Shown in pieces: positions 1 to 6,056 of a DNA stretch of 6,056 bases. The notes beneath the pieces were generated by a model. It saw only the letters and a program-made list of their open reading frames with translations, did not search any database and was not told where the DNA came from. The translations under genes were made by a program, and so were the position numbers. Source of the stretch: Flavobacteriaceae bacterium (GTDB lineage Bacteria; Bacteroidota; Bacteroidia; Flavobacteriales; Flavobacteriaceae); NCBI GenBank assembly GCA_030633225.1, contig DAOVTF010000137.1:1-6056 (forward strand), given 5' to 3'. How positions within the stretch are numbered: position 1 is the first letter of the stretch; each line of letters starts with the position of its first letter.

Positions 1-281
1 ATAGTTTTCATCCCTTTTGGAATTTTATTAAAATTTTCAACTTCTACAGCTGCCCATTTCTCAAAAACTGTATTAGGTGTAAAATCAACGTAATTTAAAG
101 AAGAATCATATATTTGAACACTTAACAAATCTAAATTAATTTTGTGTACAATCTTATTGCGATTAGGCATAAAATTTTGCCATAACTTTGTAGTTGAAGT
201 AGATATTTCTTCAAATGACATTTTTAATCGCATTCCTACAAGCTTCTTTTCTGGAATAAATATAATTTTTGGATCAATCAT
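1..281 (-). CDS. GyrI-like / effector-binding domain protein, 3' end beyond window
   Basis: An open frame runs from the ATG at 281-279 to the window edge, giving 93 residues and no stop. The visible part begins MIDPKIIFIPEKKLVGMRLK. It continues with an LWQNFMPNRNKI segment (about residues 33-44), an LLSVQIYDSS strand (52-61) and FEKWAAVEVENF (73-84). This pattern is that of stand-alone GyrI-like small-molecule-binding proteins (SOUL/GyrI/AraC effector-binding superfamily), which are common in Bacteroidota and usually about 150-160 residues long. No helix-turn-helix is present in the visible part, so it is not a complete AraC-type regulator. Family members bind hydrophobic or cationic ligands, and some hydrolyse esters; the ligand here is unknown. 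The start lies 6 nt after the stop of the acylase gene, so the two are probably co-transcribed and perhaps translationally coupled. The family call is by recognised sequence pattern only. Confidence 0.8.
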   Translation of the reverse strand, partial: MIDPKIIFIPEKKLVGMRLKMSFEEISTSTTKLWQNFMPNRNKIVHKINLDLLSVQIYDSSLNYVDFTPNTVFEKWAAVEVENFNKIPKGMKT

Positions 282-287
282 TTTCAC

Positions 288-2639
288 TTAATTCATTATT
301 GGTTCTATAACCAACTTGTCTTTTGATTTTTGAATCTCTTCTTTATTCAACATCATTTTTACAAATTCACCATTCAAGTATTTTTTTGCCTGATCTTTAT
401 AATGCTTACTAAAAACATTGCCCGATTGACCCGTTGGAATAACAGTTATACTATTTTCAATATCACTAAAATCAATAATTCTTCGAGTAGAAGGGCCTGC
501 TGTCACTTCATATATTCCATTATTATTAATGGCAAATATTTGATTATTTAAAACTTCATTGGAGCCATTGGTCACAAACGGACCAACATTAAAAAAACTT
601 TTCAACGAAGGCACTTTGTCAAAAGCATGTTTATGTGTAACTGTAATTGCCTTATTCCATGTCCAGTTTTTAATATCATCACCAAATTGTTCTTCTAATG
701 CAGTAACTGTTTCATGTAATGATCTGGTGAATATTTCATCTCTATTCTCTTTTACCTGTTTTGTATTAATATCATCCCACCAAATAGATTTTCGTGATTT
801 AATTTGCTTGGCAATTTGACGTTTATACACATGTGTTTTTAAAAACTGCTTAAAGTTTTCTTCTCCCATTTCGTCTGCGAAAGTATTTTCTATAAATCGA
901 TATAAAAACTTGGTGTAAATGGTTGGAGCTATTTCATCAATTTTGTAATCTCCTTTCCAATTTTTTAAAATTATAATGGCTTCTTTTTCATTGGCTGTTA
1001 AATTGACTTTGGTTATGTTTTCTATTATTATAGGAATTAAATCAGGTACAACTGAAGACTGAATATCATTGATCATCAATTCAATATCATTCTTGGTAAA
1101 ATCATTTTTAGGCTTTAATAAATTGACAATTCTTTTAGCTCTATCTTCTGGCAAATAATAACCGGGATACATAATACCTGCAATAGAATCTGGCTGATTA
1201 TTAGCAGAGTAAACATAGTTCCAAGGTGGATTTATCGCTTGTGGATTTTGAGAAAAATCTAAATACTTTATTTGATCATCTACCCCATTTGAACCATCTA
1301 AAATAAATTTTGTGTTCACATTATTATCATGTTTATACAATTTTGCCGAAGCAAACCAAGCAATATTGTTTTTTGCATCACCATACATCACATTCAGACC
1401 AGGAGCATAAATCAAAGAAGCTCCATTTTTAAACTCAGATAATGAGTTTGAATGCGACAATACATAAGAAGCTTCTAGCATTTTATTTTCTAACTTGGTA
1501 TAAATCCAATCCATTGCAATGGGACTGTCAGAATCAATAATATCAATAAAATCATTCATGATAGATCCGTGTTTACCTTCTCTAACTTCAAAACTAATAT
1601 CTTCACCATCTTTTACTTTAATGGTTTCTTTTCTTACCGTAAAAGATTGATTTTCGTTTTCTTTATAAAAATCAATATCATCATTTTCAAACATAGTCAA
1701 ACCATAAGCATAATTTCTATTATGGCCCAGCAACGGAAAAGGTGTTAGTGCTAAATTAAATCCATACATTTCATAATCAGGAGTTATAATATGCGATTGA
1801 TACCAAACAGCTGGTTGCGAAAAACCTATGTGAGGATCATTAGCAAAAATCACTTTTTTATTTTTAGTTTTTTTTGCTCCAATTACCCAGCTATTACTTC
1901 CAATAAATGGTGGAATTGGAGAATTAGCAAAAATATCGTTTACAGAAGTTGACAATGAACTCGTAATTTTCTTTTTAATCTTCGGATAGTGATTTTGAAT
2001 TAATTCTGTTTTAGAGCTGATATCGATTTGTAAATCTTGCAAATATGCAGCACCTAATTTATCTCTTAAATTCGTTAAAAACGGATCTGTTCTTTGCGCA
2101 TGTGCAAAACCAAAACTCATATAACCATATACATTATAAATATCTTTAATAGTAAACTTTTCTTTTTCAACACCAATTAAACTAAATTCAACTGGAGTTG
2201 TGCCATTTTCGATAAACTGATTAACCCCATTTAAATAGGCTTGTGTTAATTTATAAGCTTGTGATGTTGTATCTAAATTTTGAATGGTTTTGATAGCTGC
2301 ATTTTCTATACCTAAGCCTCTGTAAAACTTATCCGTTTTAACTAAATCTTTTCCAAATAGTTCTGATAATCTTCCTGCCGAAATTCGCCTGACTAATTCC
2401 ATTTGCCATAATCTATCTTGAGCATGAACATAGCCTAAGGCAACATAAGCATCATGTTGGTTTTGCGAATAAATATGCGGAACACCAACTTCATCAAAAT
2501 AAATATTAACTTCATTATCAAGGTTTTCTAATTTTAGATTTCCATCATATTGAGGTTTATTGTTTTGTATAAAGAACCATGAACCAATGGCAAGAACAAT
2601 AATTAATACTAATAATGCTTTTAGAATTTTCTTAATCAT
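288..2639 (-). CDS. Penicillin acylase family Ntn-hydrolase, membrane-anchored
   Basis: This 783-residue protein has the length and layout of the penicillin/AHL acylase family (peptidase family S45), which hydrolyses amide bonds after self-cleavage into alpha and beta chains. Residues 5-24 form one hydrophobic helix after a KK start and show no lipobox, so it is either a Sec signal or an uncleaved anchor; the enzyme should act outside the inner membrane. The alpha-chain motif GYVHAQDRLWQME is at 69-81. The self-cleavage site is Gly247-Ser248 (GSNSWVIG), making Ser248 the N-terminal nucleophile. NDPHIGF at 267-273 puts His270 at beta-chain position 23, as in AHL and cephalosporin acylases; E. 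coli penicillin G acylase has Gln there. Asp320, Ile322 and Asp323 match the beta73/75/76 calcium ligands, and SANNQP (478-483) carries the probable oxyanion Asn480. No key residue is missing. The substrate cannot be inferred: N-acyl homoserine lactones, acyl-amino acids and beta-lactams are all possible. The ATG at 2639 is chosen because it directly precedes the anchor; no Shine-Dalgarno is seen. Confidence 0.93.
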   Translation of the reverse strand: MIKKILKALLVLIIVLAIGSWFFIQNNKPQYDGNLKLENLDNEVNIYFDEVGVPHIYSQNQHDAYVALGYVHAQDRLWQMELVRRISAGRLSELFGKDLVKTDKFYRGLGIENAAIKTIQNLDTTSQAYKLTQAYLNGVNQFIENGTTPVEFSLIGVEKEKFTIKDIYNVYGYMSFGFAHAQRTDPFLTNLRDKLGAAYLQDLQIDISSKTELIQNHYPKIKKKITSSLSTSVNDIFANSPIPPFIGSNSWVIGAKKTKNKKVIFANDPHIGFSQPAVWYQSHIITPDYEMYGFNLALTPFPLLGHNRNYAYGLTMFENDDIDFYKENENQSFTVRKETIKVKDGEDISFEVREGKHGSIMNDFIDIIDSDSPIAMDWIYTKLENKMLEASYVLSHSNSLSEFKNGASLIYAPGLNVMYGDAKNNIAWFASAKLYKHDNNVNTKFILDGSNGVDDQIKYLDFSQNPQAINPPWNYVYSANNQPDSIAGIMYPGYYLPEDRAKRIVNLLKPKNDFTKNDIELMINDIQSSVVPDLIPIIIENITKVNLTANEKEAIIILKNWKGDYKIDEIAPTIYTKFLYRFIENTFADEMGEENFKQFLKTHVYKRQIAKQIKSRKSIWWDDINTKQVKENRDEIFTRSLHETVTALEEQFGDDIKNWTWNKAITVTHKHAFDKVPSLKSFFNVGPFVTNGSNEVLNNQIFAINNNGIYEVTAGPSTRRIIDFSDIENSITVIPTGQSGNVFSKHYKDQAKKYLNGEFVKMMLNKEEIQKSKDKLVIEPIMN

Positions 2640-2680
2640 GAGATGAGTTTTTAATCAAAAGGGTATAAATTTTTCTATTG

Positions 2681-2713
2681 TAAATATACATAAACTCAAT
2701 CTAAAAATTCAAA
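2681..2713 (-). promoter_or_regulatory. Candidate promoter of the acylase / GyrI-like unit
   Basis: Reading the minus strand, TTTG (2713-2710) is followed after 21 nt by TATATTTA (2688-2681). This matches the Bacteroidota promoter pattern TTG, 17-23 nt spacer, TAnnTTTG except for the last base. Transcription would start near 2675 and leave a leader of about 35 nt before the ATG at 2639. The region lies downstream of the coxA terminator, where an independent promoter would be expected. In DNA this AT-rich a near-match can arise by chance, so the call is tentative. Confidence 0.4.
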
Positions 2714-2766
2714 CAGTTTTCCTATAGAGAAAGAAAAATCCATAATATATTACCTAGAAAATACAT

Positions 2767-2794
2767 AAAAAAAAACCTCCATAAAATGAAGGTT
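2767..2794 (-). terminator. Rho-independent terminator after coxA
   Basis: On the minus strand AACCTTCAT (2794-2786), loop TTT, and ATGGAGGTT (2782-2774) form a 9-bp stem with one T-G wobble. It runs directly into a tract of T residues that reaches 2767. The stem starts 32 nt after the coxA stop. Read on the plus strand, the wobble becomes a C-A mismatch and no T-run follows, so the element points with coxA. It separates the cox operon from the acylase gene. Confidence 0.85.
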
Positions 2795-2826
2795 CTAAAA
2801 ATTATATTTTTAATTAGTAGTAGTAT

Positions 2827-4596
2827 TTAAAACTCTTCTTCTCCTGTTCTAATTGGTATAGTTTGAGGTGTAAAATCTTGGTTACCCCACAAATCACCAT
2901 TATCATCAACTTTACTATAATCATATGCCCATCGATAAACTTCAGGTATTTCTCCAGGCCAGTTTCCATGCATATGTTCCATAGGGGTTGTCCACTCTAA
3001 GGTATTTCCCTTCCAAGGATTTTGAACTGCTTTTTGTCCTTTTTTAATACTAAAGAAAAAGTTTGCTAAGAATATCAATTGTGCCAATCCTCCAACAATT
3101 GCAAATGCTGTAATTACTTGATTTATTTGTAGTAAATCATCAAATATTGGGAAAGCTGAATTACTATAATATCTACGCGGTAATCCTGCCAGTCCTATAA
3201 AATGCATTGGAAAAAAAACTCCGTATGCTGAAATAATAGTTATCCAAAAATGCAAATAACCCATATCCTTACTCATCATTCTTCCATACATTTTAGGAAA
3301 CCAGTGATATACCCCAGCAAACATTCCAAATAAAGCTGAAATACCCATTACCAAATGAAAATGAGCAACCACAAACATAGTATCATGCACATTAATATCT
3401 AAGGCACTATCTCCTAAAATCAATCCTGTTAAACCTCCAGTAATAAAAGTTGAAACCATACCAATTGAAAATAACATGGCTGGATTTAATTGTAAATTAC
3501 CTTTCCATAAAGTAGTTATATAATTAAATGCTTTTACTGCAGACGGAATCGCTATCAATAGGGTTGTAAATGTAAATACCGATCCTAAAAATGGATTCAT
3601 TCCTGTAACGAACATATGGTGACCCCATACAATTGTAGATAAAAATGCTATTGCCATAATAGAGCCAATCATCGCTCTATATCCAAATATTGGTTTTCGA
3701 GAATTTGTTGAAATTACCTCAGAAGTAATACCTAATGCTGGTATTAAAATAATATAAACTTCCGGATGACCTAAGAACCAAAATAAATGTTCAAATAATA
3801 TTGGTGAACCACCCTTATAATGTAAAACCTCTCCTTGAATAAAAATATCCGATAAGTAAAATGAAGTCCCAAAACTTCGATCAAATATCAACAATAATGC
3901 TGCTGAAAGTAGTACTGGAAAAGATACAACACCAATAATTGCAGTAATTAAAAATGCCCAAATTGTTAGTGGTAAACGAGTCATTTTCATACCTTTAGTT
4001 CTTAAATTCAATATCGTTACAATATAATTTAATGAACCTAATAAAGATGATGCAATAAAAATTGCCATGGATACTAACCATAAGGTCATACCTAATCCTG
4101 ATCCTGGCATTGCCTGTGGTAAAGCACTTAACGGTGGATAAATTGTCCACCCGGCAGATGCCATTCCTGTATGTACAAAAATAGACAAGAACATGATAAG
4201 ACTAGAAAGAAAAAACAACCAGTAAGATATCATATTTAAAAAACCAGAAGCCATATCTCTTGCGCCAATTTGCAACGGAATTAATAAGTTACTAAACGTT
4301 CCACTTAATCCTGCGGTCAATACAAAAAATACCATGATGGTACCATGAATTGTAACCAACCCCATATACATATCTGGTGTCATTATTCCTCCTTCTCCTC
4401 CTTTACCCAAAAATGCTTCTATAATTGTAAAACTTGTATCAGGATATGCCAATTGCAAACGAAATAGCATAGACATAAAAACTCCAATTACTCCCATAAA
4501 CATACCTGTAATCAGGTATTGTTTAGCAATCATTTTATGATCTTGACTAAAAATATATTTAGTTATAAATGTTTCTTTATGATGATGATCTGACAT
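2827..4596 (-). CDS. coxA: Cytochrome c oxidase subunit I (aa3 type, A1 family)
   Basis: This is the catalytic subunit of the heme-copper oxidase: it reduces O2 to water and pumps protons across the cytoplasmic membrane. The 589 residues show about twelve membrane helices. All metal ligands are present: His84 and His414 for heme a, His412 for heme a3, and His277, His326 and His327 for CuB. Tyr281 is at the position cross-linked to His277. GHPEVY (276-281) with Glu279, plus Asp114 and Asn121 of the D-channel, places it in the A1 subfamily. The K-channel keeps Lys355 with Ser352 in place of the usual Thr. His404/Asp405 (Mg site) and Arg474/Arg475 (heme propionates) are also conserved. The helix 5-6 loop (about 246-262) is longer than in proteobacterial enzymes. 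The tail NTLEWTTP...VYRWAYDY (531-560) is typical. The start ATG at 4596 lies 28 nt after the coxB stop, so the two genes form one operon. No subunit III gene lies in this window. Confidence 0.98.
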   Translation of the reverse strand: MSDHHHKETFITKYIFSQDHKMIAKQYLITGMFMGVIGVFMSMLFRLQLAYPDTSFTIIEAFLGKGGEGGIMTPDMYMGLVTIHGTIMVFFVLTAGLSGTFSNLLIPLQIGARDMASGFLNMISYWLFFLSSLIMFLSIFVHTGMASAGWTIYPPLSALPQAMPGSGLGMTLWLVSMAIFIASSLLGSLNYIVTILNLRTKGMKMTRLPLTIWAFLITAIIGVVSFPVLLSAALLLIFDRSFGTSFYLSDIFIQGEVLHYKGGSPILFEHLFWFLGHPEVYIILIPALGITSEVISTNSRKPIFGYRAMIGSIMAIAFLSTIVWGHHMFVTGMNPFLGSVFTFTTLLIAIPSAVKAFNYITTLWKGNLQLNPAMLFSIGMVSTFITGGLTGLILGDSALDINVHDTMFVVAHFHLVMGISALFGMFAGVYHWFPKMYGRMMSKDMGYLHFWITIISAYGVFFPMHFIGLAGLPRRYYSNSAFPIFDDLLQINQVITAFAIVGGLAQLIFLANFFFSIKKGQKAVQNPWKGNTLEWTTPMEHMHGNWPGEIPEVYRWAYDYSKVDDNGDLWGNQDFTPQTIPIRTGEEEF

Positions 4597-4624
4597 TTTG
4601 AAAAATAAATTTTTGGTTTGTTAA

Positions 4625-5641
4625 TTATTTGATTACTTGAGCTAATGTTTTTTGTTGACCCAACCAATTATTAAAATCAGCTTCTTCTTCAACAATAACT
4701 TTCATCTGCATATTATAATGAGACGAACCACAAATTTTATTACATAATAATAAGTAATCGAACTCAACAGGATCTTCTCCCTTCTCTTTTCTTAATTCAT
4801 TTATGGCATTAAATTTTTCAACTGTATCTTCATATTCACGCATCTCTTCCGTTGTAACAGATGGTGTAAAACCAAATGAAGTTGTCATACCTGGAACGCA
4901 ATTTATTTGTGCTCTAAAATGAGGCATATAAGCAGAATGTAACACATCTTGTGATCGAAATTTAAAAATAACTTTTCTTCCTTTTGGAAGATGCAATTCT
5001 CGAACTGGAATATCATCTAACGAATTTTTATCCGTCATATCAACACCCATTGTATTTATTCCTTTAATATATCTTACATGACCAACACCTAATTGATTAT
5101 CATTTCCGGCATAACGAGCTTCCCACTGAAACTGTTTTGCATAAACTTCAATGATCAAAGGGTTTTCAGCATCCGAAAGATCTTGAACATTATTCCATGT
5201 CCATAACCCATAAACAATTAAAACAGATAAGACAACCGTTGGAGTAACGGTCCACCACATTTCTAGCTTATGACTATCTGCATAAAATATAGCTTTCCTC
5301 CCTTTAATACCTCTATATTTAAAAGTGAAAAAGTATATCAAAAATTGAGTAATAAATTGAACTACAAAGATCAGTGTCATTGTAATGATAAATAAATTAT
5401 CAATATGTTCTCCTTCTAAAGAAGCAGAAAGTTTAGGTAATAACACAATACTACCTTTATACATAGTAACAAGCATTAACCCATAAATAAAAACACCTAA
5501 ACCTAACATCAACCACCCATTAATGTTATTTTCTTTTTCAGTAACTACCTGATCTTTTTTAAAAAAACCTAAAATTTTAAAAAATTGCCATATAGCTGTT
5601 GCTATTACAACAAAAATAAGAATAAAAAATAATGCTTTCAT
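4625..5641 (-). CDS. coxB: Cytochrome c oxidase subunit II with CuA site
   Basis: This subunit accepts electrons at a binuclear CuA centre on the periplasmic side and passes them to heme a of CoxA. The 338 residues begin with two hydrophobic stretches (about 3-24 and 42-60). These precede the usual helix pair (about 82-107 and 130-150, the latter starting at WWTVTPTVV). An IEVYAKQFQWEARY segment (164-177) is the aromatic electron-entry region. The cupredoxin domain carries the CuA ligands His235, Cys300, Cys304, His308 and Met311 in DVLHS and CNKICGSSHYNM. The residue between the cysteines that is normally Glu (CxExC) is Lys302. A charged stretch at about 264-294 lengthens the loop before Cys300. 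There is no CXXCH motif, so no cytochrome c domain is fused here. It is first gene of the coxBA operon, after its own candidate promoter. The ATG at 5641 is the only start giving the full first helix. Confidence 0.97.
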   Translation of the reverse strand: MKALFFILIFVVIATAIWQFFKILGFFKKDQVVTEKENNINGWLMLGLGVFIYGLMLVTMYKGSIVLLPKLSASLEGEHIDNLFIITMTLIFVVQFITQFLIYFFTFKYRGIKGRKAIFYADSHKLEMWWTVTPTVVLSVLIVYGLWTWNNVQDLSDAENPLIIEVYAKQFQWEARYAGNDNQLGVGHVRYIKGINTMGVDMTDKNSLDDIPVRELHLPKGRKVIFKFRSQDVLHSAYMPHFRAQINCVPGMTTSFGFTPSVTTEEMREYEDTVEKFNAINELRKEKGEDPVEFDYLLLCNKICGSSHYNMQMKVIVEEEADFNNWLGQQKTLAQVIK

Positions 5642-5666
5642 CTATGAAAAATAAGTTAATTTGTAG

Positions 5667-5684
5667 ATTTGTATTCGGACAAAT
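5667..5684. repeat. Inverted repeat over the coxBA start-site region
   Basis: ATTTGT (5667-5672) and ACAAAT (5679-5684) are perfect inverted arms around a 6-nt spacer, ATTCGG. A further ATTTGTA copy (5659-5665) lies 8 nt before the ATTTGTA at 5667-5673. The dyad overlaps the -7 element and the inferred transcription start of coxBA. It could be a repressor operator or could fold at the 5' end of the mRNA; chance is also possible in such AT-rich DNA. Confidence 0.35.
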
Positions 5685-5687
5685 ATA
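5680..5687 (-). promoter_or_regulatory. -7 element of the coxBA promoter (TATATTTG)
   Basis: The minus strand reads TATATTTG from 5687 to 5680, an exact match to the Bacteroidota -7 consensus TAnnTTTG. Transcription would begin near 5674 and leave a leader of about 33 nt to the coxB ATG. No TTG is found at the expected -33 position, which would fit a promoter that depends on an activator. It lies downstream of the actF terminator. Confidence 0.6.
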
Positions 5688-5694
5688 AAGAAAA

Positions 5695-5708
5695 ATATTA
5701 ATTAATAT
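5695..5708. repeat. Perfect 14-bp palindrome in the promoter spacer
   Basis: ATATTAATTAATAT reads identically on both strands. It lies between the -7 element of coxBA and the FNR/CRP-like dyad, overlapping the outer two bases of that dyad. It contains only A and T, so chance is a serious alternative to a protein-binding site. Confidence 0.3.
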
Positions 5709-5720
5709 GATTTATATCAT
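5707..5720. promoter_or_regulatory. FNR/CRP-like dyad upstream of coxBA
   Basis: ATGAT-TTAT-ATCAT (minus strand ATGAT-ATAA-ATCAT) contains TGATnnnnATCA, the core of the FNR-type site TTGATnnnnATCAA. Only the outermost base of each arm differs. Its centre (between 5713 and 5714) is about 40 bp upstream of the inferred coxBA transcription start, which is the classical position for an activator touching RNA polymerase. The role is inferred from match and position only. Confidence 0.45.
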
Positions 5721-5745
5721 GTTTTACCTTATATTTTTTTCATAG

Positions 5746-5771
5746 AAAAAGGCTACCTTAAAAAGATAGCC
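5746..5771 (-). terminator. Rho-independent terminator after actF
   Basis: On the minus strand GGCTATC (5771-5765), a 7-nt loop, and GGTAGCC (5757-5751) pair as a 7-bp stem with one T-G wobble, followed by TTTTT (5750-5746). It starts 24 nt after the actF stop. On the plus strand the wobble is a C-A mismatch, so it is oriented with actF. It implies that at least part of act transcription ends before coxB. Confidence 0.75.
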
Positions 5772-5795
5772 AAATAAATTTAAAAATATTTTCTT

Positions 5796-6056
5796 TTAGT
5801 AATGATATATTTCACTTTCTTTCATAAATGGATTTCCTTTCGCATGTAAAGAAACTTTACTCATAGCATTAAAAATAACAAATATAAATAGCCCTAAAAA
5901 GAACGCTATGGAAGCTAATTCTGGAATTCCAATACTCCAGCTATCTCCTACAGTTGCTGGTGATATCAATTGGAAAATATCAATATAATGACCAATTAGA
6001 ATTACTATTCCTGTAGTAACAACAAACCAAGGAATACGTTTAAAATCACTATCCAT
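5796..6056 (-). CDS. actF: ActF, alternative complex III membrane subunit, C-terminal part
   Basis: The last 86 or so residues of a polytopic membrane protein are visible; the gene continues beyond the window. Two helices can be seen (about residues 11-30, including IVILIGHYIDIF, and 45-66, including LGLFIFVIFNAM), followed by a short polar tail, HAKGNPFMKESEIYHY. The IGHYIDIFQLISPAT segment, the GDSWSIGIPELA turn and the NPF..ES tail are characteristic of ActF, an NrfD-like menaquinol:cytochrome c oxidoreductase subunit. The position directly before coxBA supports this. Its paralogue ActC looks similar but normally lies earlier in the act operon. The Met whose codon coincides with the window edge is almost surely internal, because full ActF proteins are several times longer. 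The gene stops at TAA (5798-5796) and is followed by a terminator. Confidence 0.85.
   Translation of the reverse strand: MDSDFKRIPWFVVTTGIVILIGHYIDIFQLISPATVGDSWSIGIPELASIAFFLGLFIFVIFNAMSKVSLHAKGNPFMKESEIYHY

Noticed and set aside
330..819. Two plus-strand open frames (330-551 and 559-819) opposite the acylase gene
   Set aside because: They lie fully antisense to a well-supported acylase reading frame, have no recognisable domain, and arise from the AT-rich composition.
2812..2824. Short TAG tandem repeat after the coxA stop
   Set aside because: Only three repeat units in AT-rich spacer DNA; no sign of a functional repeat.
4567..4596. His-rich start of CoxA (MSDHHHKE) as a metal-binding tag
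   Set aside because: Three histidines in a short polar leader before the first helix are too little to support a functional metal site.
5796..6056. A complete 86-residue membrane protein starting at 6056
   Set aside because: The sequence matches the C-terminal end of the much longer ActF. The Met at the window edge is best read as internal.
1..6056. CRISPR array, transposon, tRNA, riboswitch or a new defence system
   Set aside because: I saw no regularly spaced repeats, transposase motifs, tRNA-like folds or defence domains. Genes fill the window apart from two spacers of about 190 and 155 bases.

Overview
The window is AT-rich DNA (G+C roughly 30% by eye), and every supported gene is on the minus strand. 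It most likely comes from a flavobacterium or another member of the Bacteroidota. Three things point there: the gene order end of actF, then coxB, then coxA (alternative complex III next to an aa3-type oxidase); TAnnTTTG-type promoter elements instead of TATAAT; and start codons preceded by AT-rich leaders without a Shine-Dalgarno sequence.

In the direction of transcription (high to low coordinates), 6056-5796 is the C-terminal end of ActF, a membrane subunit of the quinol:cytochrome c oxidoreductase called alternative complex III. It is followed by an intrinsic terminator (5771-5746). A compact regulatory stretch (5720-5642) comes next, with an exact TATATTTG -7 element, an FNR/CRP-like dyad about 40 bp upstream of the inferred transcription start, and further inverted repeats. 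Then come coxB (subunit II, CuA site, 5641-4625) and coxA (subunit I, heme a / heme a3-CuB, 4596-2827), 28 nt apart and clearly one operon. A second intrinsic terminator (2794-2767) closes that operon.

The second unit begins with a possible promoter at 2713-2681. It drives a membrane-anchored penicillin-acylase-family Ntn-hydrolase (2639-288) and, only 6 nt after its stop, a GyrI-like/effector-binding domain protein (281 to the window edge, incomplete).

Functionally, the upper half is the terminal part of the aerobic respiratory chain. ActF belongs to the complex that oxidises menaquinol, and the CoxB/CoxA pair takes electrons through CuA to the oxygen-reducing centre. The sequence suggests that act and cox genes can be transcribed separately even though their products are known to form a supercomplex in Flavobacterium johnsoniae. 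The lower half is an unrelated two-gene unit whose substrate cannot be read from the sequence. I found no mobile element, CRISPR array, RNA gene or clear novel system. The most interesting signals are the coxBA control region and the Glu-to-Lys exchange in the CuA/Mg loop of CoxB.
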